DNA from: Actinomycetes bacterium
Lineage (GTDB): Bacteria; Actinomycetota; Acidimicrobiia; Acidimicrobiales; JAKAOS01
DNA length: 34,954 bases
Reading direction: 5' to 3'
Assembly (NCBI GenBank): GCA_021795215.1
Contig: JAJYPS010000017.1
Coordinates: forward strand, 1-34,954
Of the stretch, positions 17,153-25,862 are shown piece by piece. The translations under genes and the position numbers were made by a program. The notes below the pieces were generated by a model. That model was not told the DNA's origin. It searched no databases and saw only the letters and a program-made list of their open reading frames with translations. Each line of letters opens with the position of its first letter. Position 1 is the first letter of the stretch.

Positions 17153-17186
17153 CCCCATCGGGGCGACCTCCCCATCGGGGCGACCT
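17153..17186. repeat. Direct repeat, 2 x 17 bp perfect
   Basis: ccccatcggggcgacct twice in tandem; each copy contains CCCCATCGGGG. Confidence 0.93.
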
Positions 17187-17300
17187 CCTGCCGGTGTACC
17201 GCTTCGGGACTTGCAAGGCGCCGGACGGTGCTGGCCGGTGCCGCCGGCCGTCCGGTCCGCCAAGGGGCCGATCCGCCCGTCGACGTGGCGGCAGCCGCCC

Positions 17301-20300
17301 TCATCTCCTCCCGGGAGGAGTGGTGGGCAGGCAGGCGGACGTCCGAGTGGCGAGGAGCGCCTCGACCTCCCGGTGGGGCCAGGGACCGCCGAACAGCCGG
17401 CCCTGGCCCAGTTCCACCCCCAGGGACGCGAGCGACTCCCGCTGCATCTCCGTCTCGACCCCTACGGCGCAGACCGGGCACTCGAGCGCAGTTCCGAGGG
17501 CGGCAGCCAGACGAAGCACCATCGTCTGGCTCTGACCTTCGGGCACCACCTGCCGGACCAGCCTTCGGTCGATCTTGAGCAGTGAGAACGGGTGCTCCAC
17601 CAGCATCGACAGGGAGGTACCCCCTGCGCCGAGACGGTCCAGGCACGCTTCGACGCCGATGGCGCCGAGCGCTCCGAGCGCGTCCCACGCGATCGCTCCC
17701 GCCTGCGCCAGGGTGTCCTCCGCTACGTCGACCAGCAGCGACTCCGCGGGCACCTCCGCCGACTCGAGGAGGGCTCCGATGCGGTCGGCGATGTCCGATA
17801 CCAGCAGCAGGCGCTGGGAGATGTTGACCGAGATGCGGAGCTGCTCGGGTAAGCGGAGCTGCTCCGACCGGCCCCTCCTGCGGCAGCGCTGGAGTAGTTC
17901 CACGGACCGCTCCAGCATCCACCAGTCGATCCTGCGGATGAGCGAGCTCTGCTCGGCGAGAGCGGTGAACTGCGACGCCTCCACCAGCCCTCTGCTCGGG
18001 CTGTTCCAGCGCACGAGCGCCTCCCACAGCCTGGGCAGGCCGCCTTCGATCGGCACGACCGGCTGCAGCCACAGCTCCAGCTGCCCGGTGGTGATCGCCG
18101 CTGCCAGCTCGTCCTCCTGGCTCAGGCGATCCCGCTCGGCGGTCTCCAGGTTCGCCTGGTACAGCGCCCGGCGGTCCCGCCCCGCCTCCTTGGCACGGTA
18201 CATGGCTATGTCGGCCTGGCGGAGGATGTCGGCCGGCCCGGACCGCTCCTCGGACACCGCCACCCCGATGCTGCCCGTAATCGTCACGCTGTGCCCGCAC
18301 ACCTCGTAGGGAAGCCGCAACAGCGCCACGATCCGGTCCGCCGCCTGGATGGCGTCCTCCGGAGCCGAGATACCGTCGAGCAGCACAGTGAACTCGTCAC
18401 CGGCCAGACGGCTCACGGTGTCTTCCGGGCGCAGGCATGACACCAGCCTCCTTGCGGTCTCGACCAGCAGCGCGTCGCCAACGTGGTGCCCCAGTTGGTC
18501 GTTCACGCTCTTGAAGTGGTCCAGGTCGACGAACAGCACGGCCACCCTGCCGAGGCGCCGGTCGATCTTCGCCAGCGCATGGTCCAGCCGGTCGCCGAAC
18601 AGCGCCCTGTTGGCCAGGCCGGTCAGGGGATCGTGCAGGGCACGGTGCGCCATCTCGTCGAACCGCCGGACCTCCGCCTCCCGCAGCTCGGCATGGGCGA
18701 GCACCAGCGATCCCTCCAGGGCCAGCTGGCCCAGCACCTCCCGTTCCACCGGCTCCCACTTGCGCCCCGCCTCCGCCTGGCCGCAGATCACCACAGCCCT
18801 AAGCTGCTCCCGGACCCTCAACCCGATCGCCAGCCACGCGCCCATGCCGGCCAGCACCGGGTCGTCTTGATCGTCGACCGCCGCCGGGGCTCCGCTCGGA
18901 GCCCTGTCCGGAGCCCTGCTCTGCGCCCCGCTCGGAGCCCTGTCGCCGGTTCGACACCCTTGACGCGCTCCAGAGGCGCCTGGTGTGCTCCACCGGCCCG
19001 CACCGCCGGGCTCGCCAGTGGAGCCGAGCACCGTTGCCGGGGAAGGGGAGTTGGACAGACGGCGCCAGAGCGCAAGATCGGTGGCCGGCTGGCCCAGCAG
19101 CGCCTTGTGCGCCTCTGCCATCCGGTCCAGCGCCGTTCCGCTCGCCGAGATCGTCTCCACCCGCTCCCCAGGGGAGATCAGGATGCCCATCCCTAATTCG
19201 GCCTGGACCGCCTGGCGCATGACATTGCCGACCACCCGAACAGCGTCCGCCGGTGACGAGAGGTTCGGACCCGCCTGCAGCAGCTCCGTCACGGCGTCGG
19301 TCAGGCGAGACCGCACCTTTGCCCGGCCCCTTGCCCGCCAGTCGGCCACGATCCGACCTGTCTGCGAAGCGGTGGCCATCAACAGGCGAAGCTCCGTCCG
19401 CGACAGCGCCGTCCTGCGTCCCAGGTCGACCACCATGGCCCCGAGCGGTCCCGACGACGCCACCACGGGCACGGCCGTCAAGGCACCGGACCTGAGCGCC
19501 GCGGTCCATTCGGGCCCTACCAGGTCCGGGTCGGAGCCGTGCGACATCACGGGCACGCCCGAGTGGAACGCCGCTTCGGCAAGCGGCATCGGCACGCCGG
19601 CGGCGAACACGCCGCTCCACGACTCACGTGCTGCGAAGGGGCGGCACAGCTCTGCCGTCACGGGTGCCAGCGACACTCCGTCAGTCAGCATGACCATCAC
19701 TCCGCGGGCCGATATCCGGTGGGCGACCAGCCCCGTCACCGCCCGCAACTGCTCCTCCAGGCTGCCGGAGTGAAGGTCCAGCTCGGACAGGTCCAGGAGC
19801 AGCTCGCCCAGCGCCCGCCTGTTCTCGGCTGTTTCCGCTGCCCGCGCCAGGGCGGCACTGGAGGCGATCAGGGGCAGGAGAGGCCCCAGCTGCTCAACGT
19901 CCGCCACTCCGGCCGGCTCCACCGTGATGAACCCGACCGGCTGGTGGGAGCTGTAGAGCGACGCCGCGAAGACCGACTCGACCGACAGCTCCTCCACCAG
20001 CGACGCCGGGATGCCCGGATGCGCCGCCGCGTCCGGCACGACCACCATCGAGCCTTCCGTCGCCAGGAGGTCCCTGACCGCTCCGAACGCAGCCAGCGGG
20101 TACCTGCCATACATGCCGACCGGCTCCGACGCTCCCGAGGCGGACGCCACCACGCACGGCGACACCGACGTCTCGTCGTCGTCCAGCAGCCACACCCCGA
20201 TCCTCCGCGCCGACAACGTGTCTCTTACTGCCACGCACAGATGTGCCAACCGGGAACGTGGAGGCGGTGCTCCCGACCCGGGGCTCCCGTCCGAGGCGTG

Positions 20301-20420
20301 TACGTGCGTGTCAGAACGGCCAGCCACGGCAGCTTTCCGAAAGCGAGCGAGCCCCGTCCAAGTCCTGCAGTCGCCGCCCTTCTCGAGCCCGGGCGCCGAT
20401 CGGGCGCCGTTCGCTGCCAA
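17301..20420 (-). CDS. GAF - GGDEF - EAL domain protein with degenerate catalytic motifs
   Basis: GAF-like segments; DPLTGLANRALFGDRLDHAL, VDLDHFKSVNDQLGHHVGDALL, SRLAGDEFTVLLDG; EALVRWNSPSRGLV, LDRLGAGGTSLSML, LLKIDRRLV, CAVGVET; N-terminal start uncertain. Confidence 0.88.
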   Translation of the reverse strand: MAANGARSAPGLEKGGDCRTWTGLARFRKAAVAGRSDTHVHASDGSPGSGAPPPRSRLAHLCVAVRDTLSARRIGVWLLDDDETSVSPCVVASASGASEPVGMYGRYPLAAFGAVRDLLATEGSMVVVPDAAAHPGIPASLVEELSVESVFAASLYSSHQPVGFITVEPAGVADVEQLGPLLPLIASSAALARAAETAENRRALGELLLDLSELDLHSGSLEEQLRAVTGLVAHRISARGVMVMLTDGVSLAPVTAELCRPFAARESWSGVFAAGVPMPLAEAAFHSGVPVMSHGSDPDLVGPEWTAALRSGALTAVPVVASSGPLGAMVVDLGRRTALSRTELRLLMATASQTGRIVADWRARGRAKVRSRLTDAVTELLQAGPNLSSPADAVRVVGNVMRQAVQAELGMGILISPGERVETISASGTALDRMAEAHKALLGQPATDLALWRRLSNSPSPATVLGSTGEPGGAGRWSTPGASGARQGCRTGDRAPSGAQSRAPDRAPSGAPAAVDDQDDPVLAGMGAWLAIGLRVREQLRAVVICGQAEAGRKWEPVEREVLGQLALEGSLVLAHAELREAEVRRFDEMAHRALHDPLTGLANRALFGDRLDHALAKIDRRLGRVAVLFVDLDHFKSVNDQLGHHVGDALLVETARRLVSCLRPEDTVSRLAGDEFTVLLDGISAPEDAIQAADRIVALLRLPYEVCGHSVTITGSIGVAVSEERSGPADILRQADIAMYRAKEAGRDRRALYQANLETAERDRLSQEDELAAAITTGQLELWLQPVVPIEGGLPRLWEALVRWNSPSRGLVEASQFTALAEQSSLIRRIDWWMLERSVELLQRCRRRGRSEQLRLPEQLRISVNISQRLLLVSDIADRIGALLESAEVPAESLLVDVAEDTLAQAGAIAWDALGALGAIGVEACLDRLGAGGTSLSMLVEHPFSLLKIDRRLVRQVVPEGQSQTMVLRLAAALGTALECPVCAVGVETEMQRESLASLGVELGQGRLFGGPWPHREVEALLATRTSACLPTTPPGRR

Positions 20421-20743
20421 GCGTAACTCAAACGCCAGCCGAAGCTCCGAACAAATTGTCTATCTCCTCCCAAACAGCACCACCACGAAGCGTGCCCGTC
20501 CAGGGGAAGCCGAAACCGCGGCTCATTCTGACGTCATGGGTTGAAGCGAGTTGGGGGCTTGCCTCGAGACCGTTACGCAACAGTGTCGAACATCGCGGAG
20601 GACACTTACCGGAGGCGTAATGCAGTCATCCTGTTGGTTATCGGTCTGTTGTCGATCGGAGCATCATGCCCGTGCAAGCTCAGCACTTCCGACAAGGGCC
20701 ACGCACGAGGCTGCTCAGAGAGCTCGAACCGCACGTCGACCGC

Positions 20744-21388
20744 TCACCGACTGCCCTCCTCGGATCCTGCGGCGCCGACCAGCCTCTGCTCCACCAGTTC
20801 ACATATGGTGTGGCCCAGCAGCATGTGGCACTCTTGGATTCGCGGCGTATCGGTGGACGGCACTTCGAGCCAGTGGTCAGCCAGGGCCGCCAACTTACCC
20901 CCGCCCTCCCCAGTCATCGCCACGGTGATCATCCCAATAGCGGATGCCACCTCGAACGCCTTGATCAGGTTCGGCGAGTTTCCGCTTGTCGTCAACCCGA
21001 ATACTAAGTCCCCTTTCCGGCCGAGGCCGGCAAGCTGCCGAGAGAAGACATGCTCGTACCCATAGTCGTTTGCGACCGCTGTGGTCGTCGCAACTTGATC
21101 CGCCAGTGCCATTGCTGCAACGGGACGACGGTCCGCGTAGAAACGGCCGAGAAGCTCACCCGCCAAGTGGCCTGCGTCTGTGGCTGAGCCTCCGTTGCCG
21201 ATGAAGAACACGGTGCCGCCGCAGTGCGCAGTCCGGTACGCGAGGGCGGCCACGACAGCGGTGGTGCCAGGCAGTGCACTGTTACGCAGCATCTGCTCCC
21301 GGACGGTTATGGACGCACGGATGCGATTCGCTACCGCTCCCTCCCACGCGGTCTCAGATCCGTCTTGGGCTTCATCCACAGAGATCAT
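20744..21388 (-). CDS. gmhA: SIS-domain sugar isomerase, GmhA (phosphoheptose isomerase)/DiaA-like
   Basis: GGTVFFIGNGGSATDAGHLAGELLGRF, LVFGLTTSGNSPNLIKAFEVA, HMLLGHTICELVE. Confidence 0.85.
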   Translation of the reverse strand: MISVDEAQDGSETAWEGAVANRIRASITVREQMLRNSALPGTTAVVAALAYRTAHCGGTVFFIGNGGSATDAGHLAGELLGRFYADRRPVAAMALADQVATTTAVANDYGYEHVFSRQLAGLGRKGDLVFGLTTSGNSPNLIKAFEVASAIGMITVAMTGEGGGKLAALADHWLEVPSTDTPRIQECHMLLGHTICELVEQRLVGAAGSEEGSR

Positions 21389-21671
21389 CTCAAGGCACTT
21401 TCCCCTCCGGCACGCAAGATGAATCGGCCGAGACGACCTGCCGGGGAGGATGGCTGCACGCCGACACCGGCCCCGTTCCGACCGGTGGTCGCTGGAACCG
21501 GCCGACCCTCAGCCCTCAGCTGTAGTCGTCACCCCTTGAACTGGCCGTGCTTTCCGGGGATCAGCCGAGGCGAGCGCACCCGAAGCTCGGTCGACAGTCC
21601 CGGAATAGTTGCGGGCTCAATGATGTTTGGAAGCCTGTCGGTCGAGGAGGCCGAAGGTGGAGGAGGTCGCG

Positions 21672-22184
21672 ATGCCGGTTCAGAGGCTCAATCACGCAGT
21701 GCTCTTCGTGGCGGACGTGCCGAGGAGCGTGGCGTTCTACGCCGAGGCGCTCGGGTTCGAGACGGTGATGGCAATTCCGAGCGGTCGTGCGACCTTCCTA
21801 CGTGCTCCTGGGTCTACGAACGACCACGATCTCGGTCTGTTCGGGGCACCGGTGCGGGCGGCGTCGAGCTCGGAGAGACCGACCGCGGGCCTCTACCACC
21901 TCGCATGGGAAGTAGACACTCTTGCGGAGCTGGCGCGTCTGAAGGGAGTCCTGTCCGAGATGGGAGCACTGGTCGGGGCGTCCGATCATGGCACCACGAA
22001 GAGTCTCTACGGTCGTGACCCGGATGGGATCGAGTTCGAGATTGCCTGGGTCGTACCTGCTGCAATGCTGGACGACCAGGCCGTGGCGGCTCGTGCCGCC
22101 GTGAGGCCTCTCGACTTGGAGAGAGAACAGCAGCGCTACGGCGCCGAGACCGTGGGCGGAGTGGGTGTCTCGATCGCCGCATGA
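21672..22184 (+). CDS. VOC family protein (glyoxalase / ring-cleavage dioxygenase-like)
   Basis: RLNHAVLFVADVPRSVAFYAEALGFETV, GLYHLAWEVDTLAEL, SLYGRDPDGIEFEIAW; ATG 21672 with upstream AGGAGG. Confidence 0.87.
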   Translation: MPVQRLNHAVLFVADVPRSVAFYAEALGFETVMAIPSGRATFLRAPGSTNDHDLGLFGAPVRAASSSERPTAGLYHLAWEVDTLAELARLKGVLSEMGALVGASDHGTTKSLYGRDPDGIEFEIAWVVPAAMLDDQAVAARAAVRPLDLEREQQRYGAETVGGVGVSIAA

Positions 22185-22465
22185 ACCTCGCCGCCTCGTG
22201 AACGATCACACTGAGCAGCGGGGATGTTCAGCACCACTGCCTGTCGCGGGTCGACCCGGTCGGGCACCCCGCCAGAGCCCGTCGCGACGGTCCCGCACCC
22301 GAAACTGGCAACCACGGGCGGGCACGGGCGGGCGCGTGCTTCCCGGGGTTGCCACATGACTCGGCCGCCACTCGGACCGGGCGGCCCACTGGACAGTGCG
22401 GGGTGCTGCATCGCGGGGGTCCTGTATGTCGGATGCTCCGCACCGGCTATGGTCGGCGACCAAGC

Positions 22466-22539
22466 GGGCGCTTAGCTCAGTTGGTTAGAGCGCAGCCTTC
22501 ACACGGCTGAGGTCGGAGGTTCGAGTCCTCTAGCGCCCA
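22466..22539 (+). tRNA. tRNA-Val(CAC)
   Basis: GGGCGCT TA GCTC AGTTGGTTA GAGC G CAGCC TTCACAC GGCTG AGGTC GGAGG TTCGAGT CCTCT AGCGCCC A, with encoded CCA at 22540-22542. Confidence 0.95.
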
Positions 22540-22596
22540 CCAGGGAGTTCTCTCCCCAGCAGAGGCTCGTGTGGCTACATGTGCTACGCTCACTGC

Positions 22597-22842
22597 GTGA
22601 GCGATTCGATCTCGGTGCGGGAGTTGCGTAACACGGTCAGCGAGGTGCTTCGCCGGGTCGAAAGCGGAGAACGTCTCACCGTGACGGTCGACCGCCGGCC
22701 AGTGGCCGAGATCGTGCCAATGCGGCGCCGCAGGAGAGTGCCTGCCGGTGAAGCCCTCGGCATCGCTGCGCGCTATGCTTCAGACCCTCGGCTGCTCGAT
22801 GACGTGCGTGAGCTGTTGTCCGATTCGACGGACGAAGCGTGA
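22597..22842 (+). CDS. Phd/YefM-type antitoxin (VapB role)
   Basis: SISVRELRNTVSEVLRRVESGERLTVTVDRRPVAEIVP; GTGA overlap with the PIN gene. Confidence 0.85.
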   Translation: MSDSISVRELRNTVSEVLRRVESGERLTVTVDRRPVAEIVPMRRRRRVPAGEALGIAARYASDPRLLDDVRELLSDSTDEA

Positions 22843-23222
22843 GGGCGTTGCTCGACACGTCCTTCTTTGTCGCCAACGAGGCGGGGCGACCCCTGGGCGA
22901 CATGGCTGGCGTGACGGAGACCGAGGTGTCTGTCGTGACGCTGGCGGAGCTCACGGTCGGGGTGCTGATGGCTGGCGACACCGAGCGTCCGGACCGGGTG
23001 GCAACCCTCTCGGCCGTCGAGTCGACTTGGGATCCGCTGCCAGTCGATGCCAATGTGGCGCGGCAGTTCGCGCGTATCGTTGCAGAGCTGCGGGGTCGTC
23101 GTCGGAGAGTGCCGATTCTCGACGCGCTTGTGGCGGCCACCGCTGCGGTGGAGCAGATTCCTGTGGTCACTCAAGACCGGGACTATGGAGCGATTCCAGG
23201 GTTGGAAGTCATTCGAGTCTGA
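22839..23222 (+). CDS. vapC: PIN-domain toxin, VapC family
   Basis: RALLDTSFFVANEAGRP, VTLAELTVGV, PILDALVAATAAVEQIPVVTQDRDYGAIPGLEVIRV. Confidence 0.88.
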   Translation: MRALLDTSFFVANEAGRPLGDMAGVTETEVSVVTLAELTVGVLMAGDTERPDRVATLSAVESTWDPLPVDANVARQFARIVAELRGRRRRVPILDALVAATAAVEQIPVVTQDRDYGAIPGLEVIRV

Positions 23223-23309
23223 CGGGCGCCGGAAAGGAACGGCCTGGCCGTTTCGCCCGGAAAGAGCCAGTGCATGCTGCGTGGACGGCGGGCAATTACG
23301 TTCGCGACC

Positions 23310-24530
23310 ATGAGAACGTCGCCGGCTCCGAGCGCCGGCGTGCCGTCGCGGGGGGCTTTCGGCTGGGTGGAGGATTCGCGGCGACGCCTGGATCGGGCCG
23401 GCCTCGGTCGCCGGACCACCCGGAGGGTGCGGGGCGGCTCCGCCGTGGGCGGCTCCGCCGTGGGCGGCTCCGCCGTGGTCGGCTCCGCGGTGGTCGACCT
23501 GTCGACGAACGACTACCTGGGCATGTCTGCAAGGCCGGAACTGGTGAGGGCGTCGGCGGAAGCGGCGGAGCGTTTCGGCACCGGCGGCCGCGCTTCCCGG
23601 GTGGTCTCCGGAGGCTGCTCCGTTCACGAAGAGCTGGAGGACGCCCTGGCGGCATTCTGCGGCACCGAGGCGGCGTTGGTGTTCAGCTCCGGCTACCTGG
23701 CCAACATCGGGGCGCTGACGGCGCTGTGCCGTCCCGGTTCGCTGCTGGTATGCGACGAGTCGAACCACGCTTCGCTGATCGACGGGGGCCGGCTCTCGGG
23801 AGCGGAAGTGGTCGCAGTGGCCCATGCAGATCCGGCTGCAACCGCCGTGGCGCTGGCGCAGAAGGGGGCCCGGCGGGCCGTGTACGCCACGGAGTCGGTG
23901 TTCTCGGTGGAAGGGGACGCGCCGCCTCTGCCCCCCTTCCTCGACGCGTGCCGCTCGGCGGGAGCCGGGATGGTGGTGGACGACGCACACGGGTTCGGGC
24001 TGGTCGGCCCCGGTGGTCGCGGGTCGCTGCGGGCCGCTGTCGGCTGCCAGCCCGATGTGGTCGGCGTGGTGACTCTCGGAAAGGCGCTGGGCTCGCAGGG
24101 AGGGGCGGTGGTGGGCACGAGGCAGGTGATCCGGTACCTGGTCAACGTGGCGCGCAGTTTCGTGTTCGATACCGCTCTGGCTCCCCCTTCTGCTGCCGCT
24201 GCCCTGGCCGGACTATCCATTCTCCGGCGGGAGCCGGAACGGTCCCGGCGTGTGCTGCACCTGGCGACCAGGATGGCGGAACTGCTGGCAGACGCGCGTC
24301 TGCCGGTGAGCCGTCCAGGGGCGGCTGTGATGTCGGTGCGCTCGCCTTCGGCCAAGTCCGCCGTGGAGTGGGCTGGCAGGTGCGCCGAGAGAGGGGTCCT
24401 GGTCGGCTGCTTCCGGCCACCGGCTGTGCGGGACGGGATCTCGCGCATCCGCCTCGGGGTCCATGCGGCGCTCTCGGACAGGGATGTCGAACGAGCGGCG
24501 AGCGTGATCGTCGCCACCCGCCCCTGTTGA
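23310..24530 (+). CDS. Alpha-oxoamine synthase, BioF (8-amino-7-oxononanoate synthase)-like, PLP-dependent
   Basis: DLSTNDYLGMSARPELVRA, CDESNHASLIDGGRLSGA, MVVDDAHGFGLVG, VVTLGKALGSQGGAVVG (PLP Lys). Confidence 0.87.
   Translation: MRTSPAPSAGVPSRGAFGWVEDSRRRLDRAGLGRRTTRRVRGGSAVGGSAVGGSAVVGSAVVDLSTNDYLGMSARPELVRASAEAAERFGTGGRASRVVSGGCSVHEELEDALAAFCGTEAALVFSSGYLANIGALTALCRPGSLLVCDESNHASLIDGGRLSGAEVVAVAHADPAATAVALAQKGARRAVYATESVFSVEGDAPPLPPFLDACRSAGAGMVVDDAHGFGLVGPGGRGSLRAAVGCQPDVVGVVTLGKALGSQGGAVVGTRQVIRYLVNVARSFVFDTALAPPSAAAALAGLSILRREPERSRRVLHLATRMAELLADARLPVSRPGAAVMSVRSPSAKSAVEWAGRCAERGVLVGCFRPPAVRDGISRIRLGVHAALSDRDVERAASVIVATRPC
23433..23492. repeat. In-frame tandem repeat, 4 x 15 bp (GGCGGCTCCGCCGTG)
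   Basis: Three perfect copies and one variant (gtcggctccgcggtg); encodes GGSAV-GGSAV-GGSAV-VGSAV. Confidence 0.95.
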
Positions 24531-25801
24531 GTCCCGGGTCGTGCCCCGGCGCCCCCTCGCCGGTTGCTCCGTCCCAGGTTCCGGGGCACACGCCCGACCT
24601 GCTCGGGCAAGACGTGGCGATGGACCCGACCGTGTTGCGGAAGTTCGGCTCCCGGCCCTGGCGGGACCCGGCGACCGGCCTATGGGTGTTGTCCGGCTAC
24701 CGAGCAGTGAGAGCGGCGCTGGAGGATCACGACACGTTCCGCCCGGACAACGTGCTGGACGCGTTGGCGAGCCTGGACTGGGCGTCGAAGCGTGAGCTGG
24801 CGAAGGTTCGCTTCAATCTCCCTCCGACGCTTGCGAACAACTCTTCGGACAGCCATCCGGGGCTGCGGAAGCTGGCATCACGCTTCGTCGGCGGCGCTGC
24901 GGCGAGCCGGGCATCGGAGCGGGTGGCAGACCTTACCCGGTCGGCGCTGGACCGCTTGGAGCAGGAGCTCGATCTGACCGGGTCGGCGGACATGGTGGAG
25001 GTCGTGGCTCGGGACGTTCCCTCCAGGGTGATCCTCGAGGTGCTGGGCCTGTCGCCGGTGGAGCCGGAGCAGCTGGCTCGATGGACGTACGCGTCACTGG
25101 AGCTCTTCTGGGGCATGCCCGACGCCGGGCGTCAGCTGGAGCTCAGCCGTGCCGCGGCCGAGTTCTACGCGTGGATCTGTGAACAACTGTCGCGGTCACG
25201 GAGCGACGAAGGCGACTCCCTTGCCGGGGCACTGCGCGCTCATCGCAAGCCCTGCGGCAGCCGTCTCGGCGCTGCGGAGAAGGCCGCGACGACGTACTTC
25301 TTGATCATCGCGGGACACGTCACCGTGAGCCAGATGCTCAGCATCGCGTTCTCCCGCCTCGTCGCATCGCCCTCCGCCTGGCGGGAGCTCTCGGCAACTC
25401 CCGATTCGGTCGGGCTGGTGGTCGAGGAGCTGCTGCGCTCCGACACGCCGCTTTCGACCTGGCGGCGGATCGTCTCCGAAGCCGTCCGCGTGGAAGGGGT
25501 GGACATCCCTGCCGGGGCACCGGTGCTGCTCGCACTTGGCGCCACAGGCCACGACCCGAACACGTTCGCCGATCCGGGACGCTTGTGCCCCGGTCGCCGC
25601 GACGGGTGGGCTCACCTGGCGTTCGGCTCCGGAAGGCACAGATGTGCTGGAGCTTCTTTTGCACGGATGGAGCTGGCCACGGTGCTGTCTGTCGCAGCAG
25701 CACGCCTGCCCGACCTTCGCATTGTCCGCAGCCCGGCCGTGCACTGGTCTTTTCTGTCGTTCCGGGCCCCCAAGCAGGTGCTGGTCCGGCGGGGCCCGTA
25801 G
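24527..25801 (+). CDS. Cytochrome P450
   Basis: Heme motif FGSGRHRCAGASFARME, helix K EELLR, I-helix IIAGHVTVSQ; possible starts TTG 24527 (TTGA overlap with bioF stop), GTG 24614 or ATG 24620; only the 3' part of ORF 22748..25801 is real. Confidence 0.9.
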   Translation: MSPGSCPGAPSPVAPSQVPGHTPDLLGQDVAMDPTVLRKFGSRPWRDPATGLWVLSGYRAVRAALEDHDTFRPDNVLDALASLDWASKRELAKVRFNLPPTLANNSSDSHPGLRKLASRFVGGAAASRASERVADLTRSALDRLEQELDLTGSADMVEVVARDVPSRVILEVLGLSPVEPEQLARWTYASLELFWGMPDAGRQLELSRAAAEFYAWICEQLSRSRSDEGDSLAGALRAHRKPCGSRLGAAEKAATTYFLIIAGHVTVSQMLSIAFSRLVASPSAWRELSATPDSVGLVVEELLRSDTPLSTWRRIVSEAVRVEGVDIPAGAPVLLALGATGHDPNTFADPGRLCPGRRDGWAHLAFGSGRHRCAGASFARMELATVLSVAAARLPDLRIVRSPAVHWSFLSFRAPKQVLVRRGP

Positions 25802-25862
25802 GGCGCAGCGGCGACGACAGCGCAAGGTCACCGGTGGCGGTGGCCGCCGCTATTTTCGGGCC

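Noticed and set aside
16417-18300. 627-aa minus-strand ORF
   Set aside because: Out-of-frame over the GGDEF/EAL and membrane protein genes; only its last codons touch the 18-bp repeat
22748-24526. 5' two thirds of ORF 22748..25801 as an N-terminal extension of the P450
   Set aside because: Overlaps the VapBC and BioF genes out of frame and is Gly/Arg-rich; the P450 homology begins near 24600
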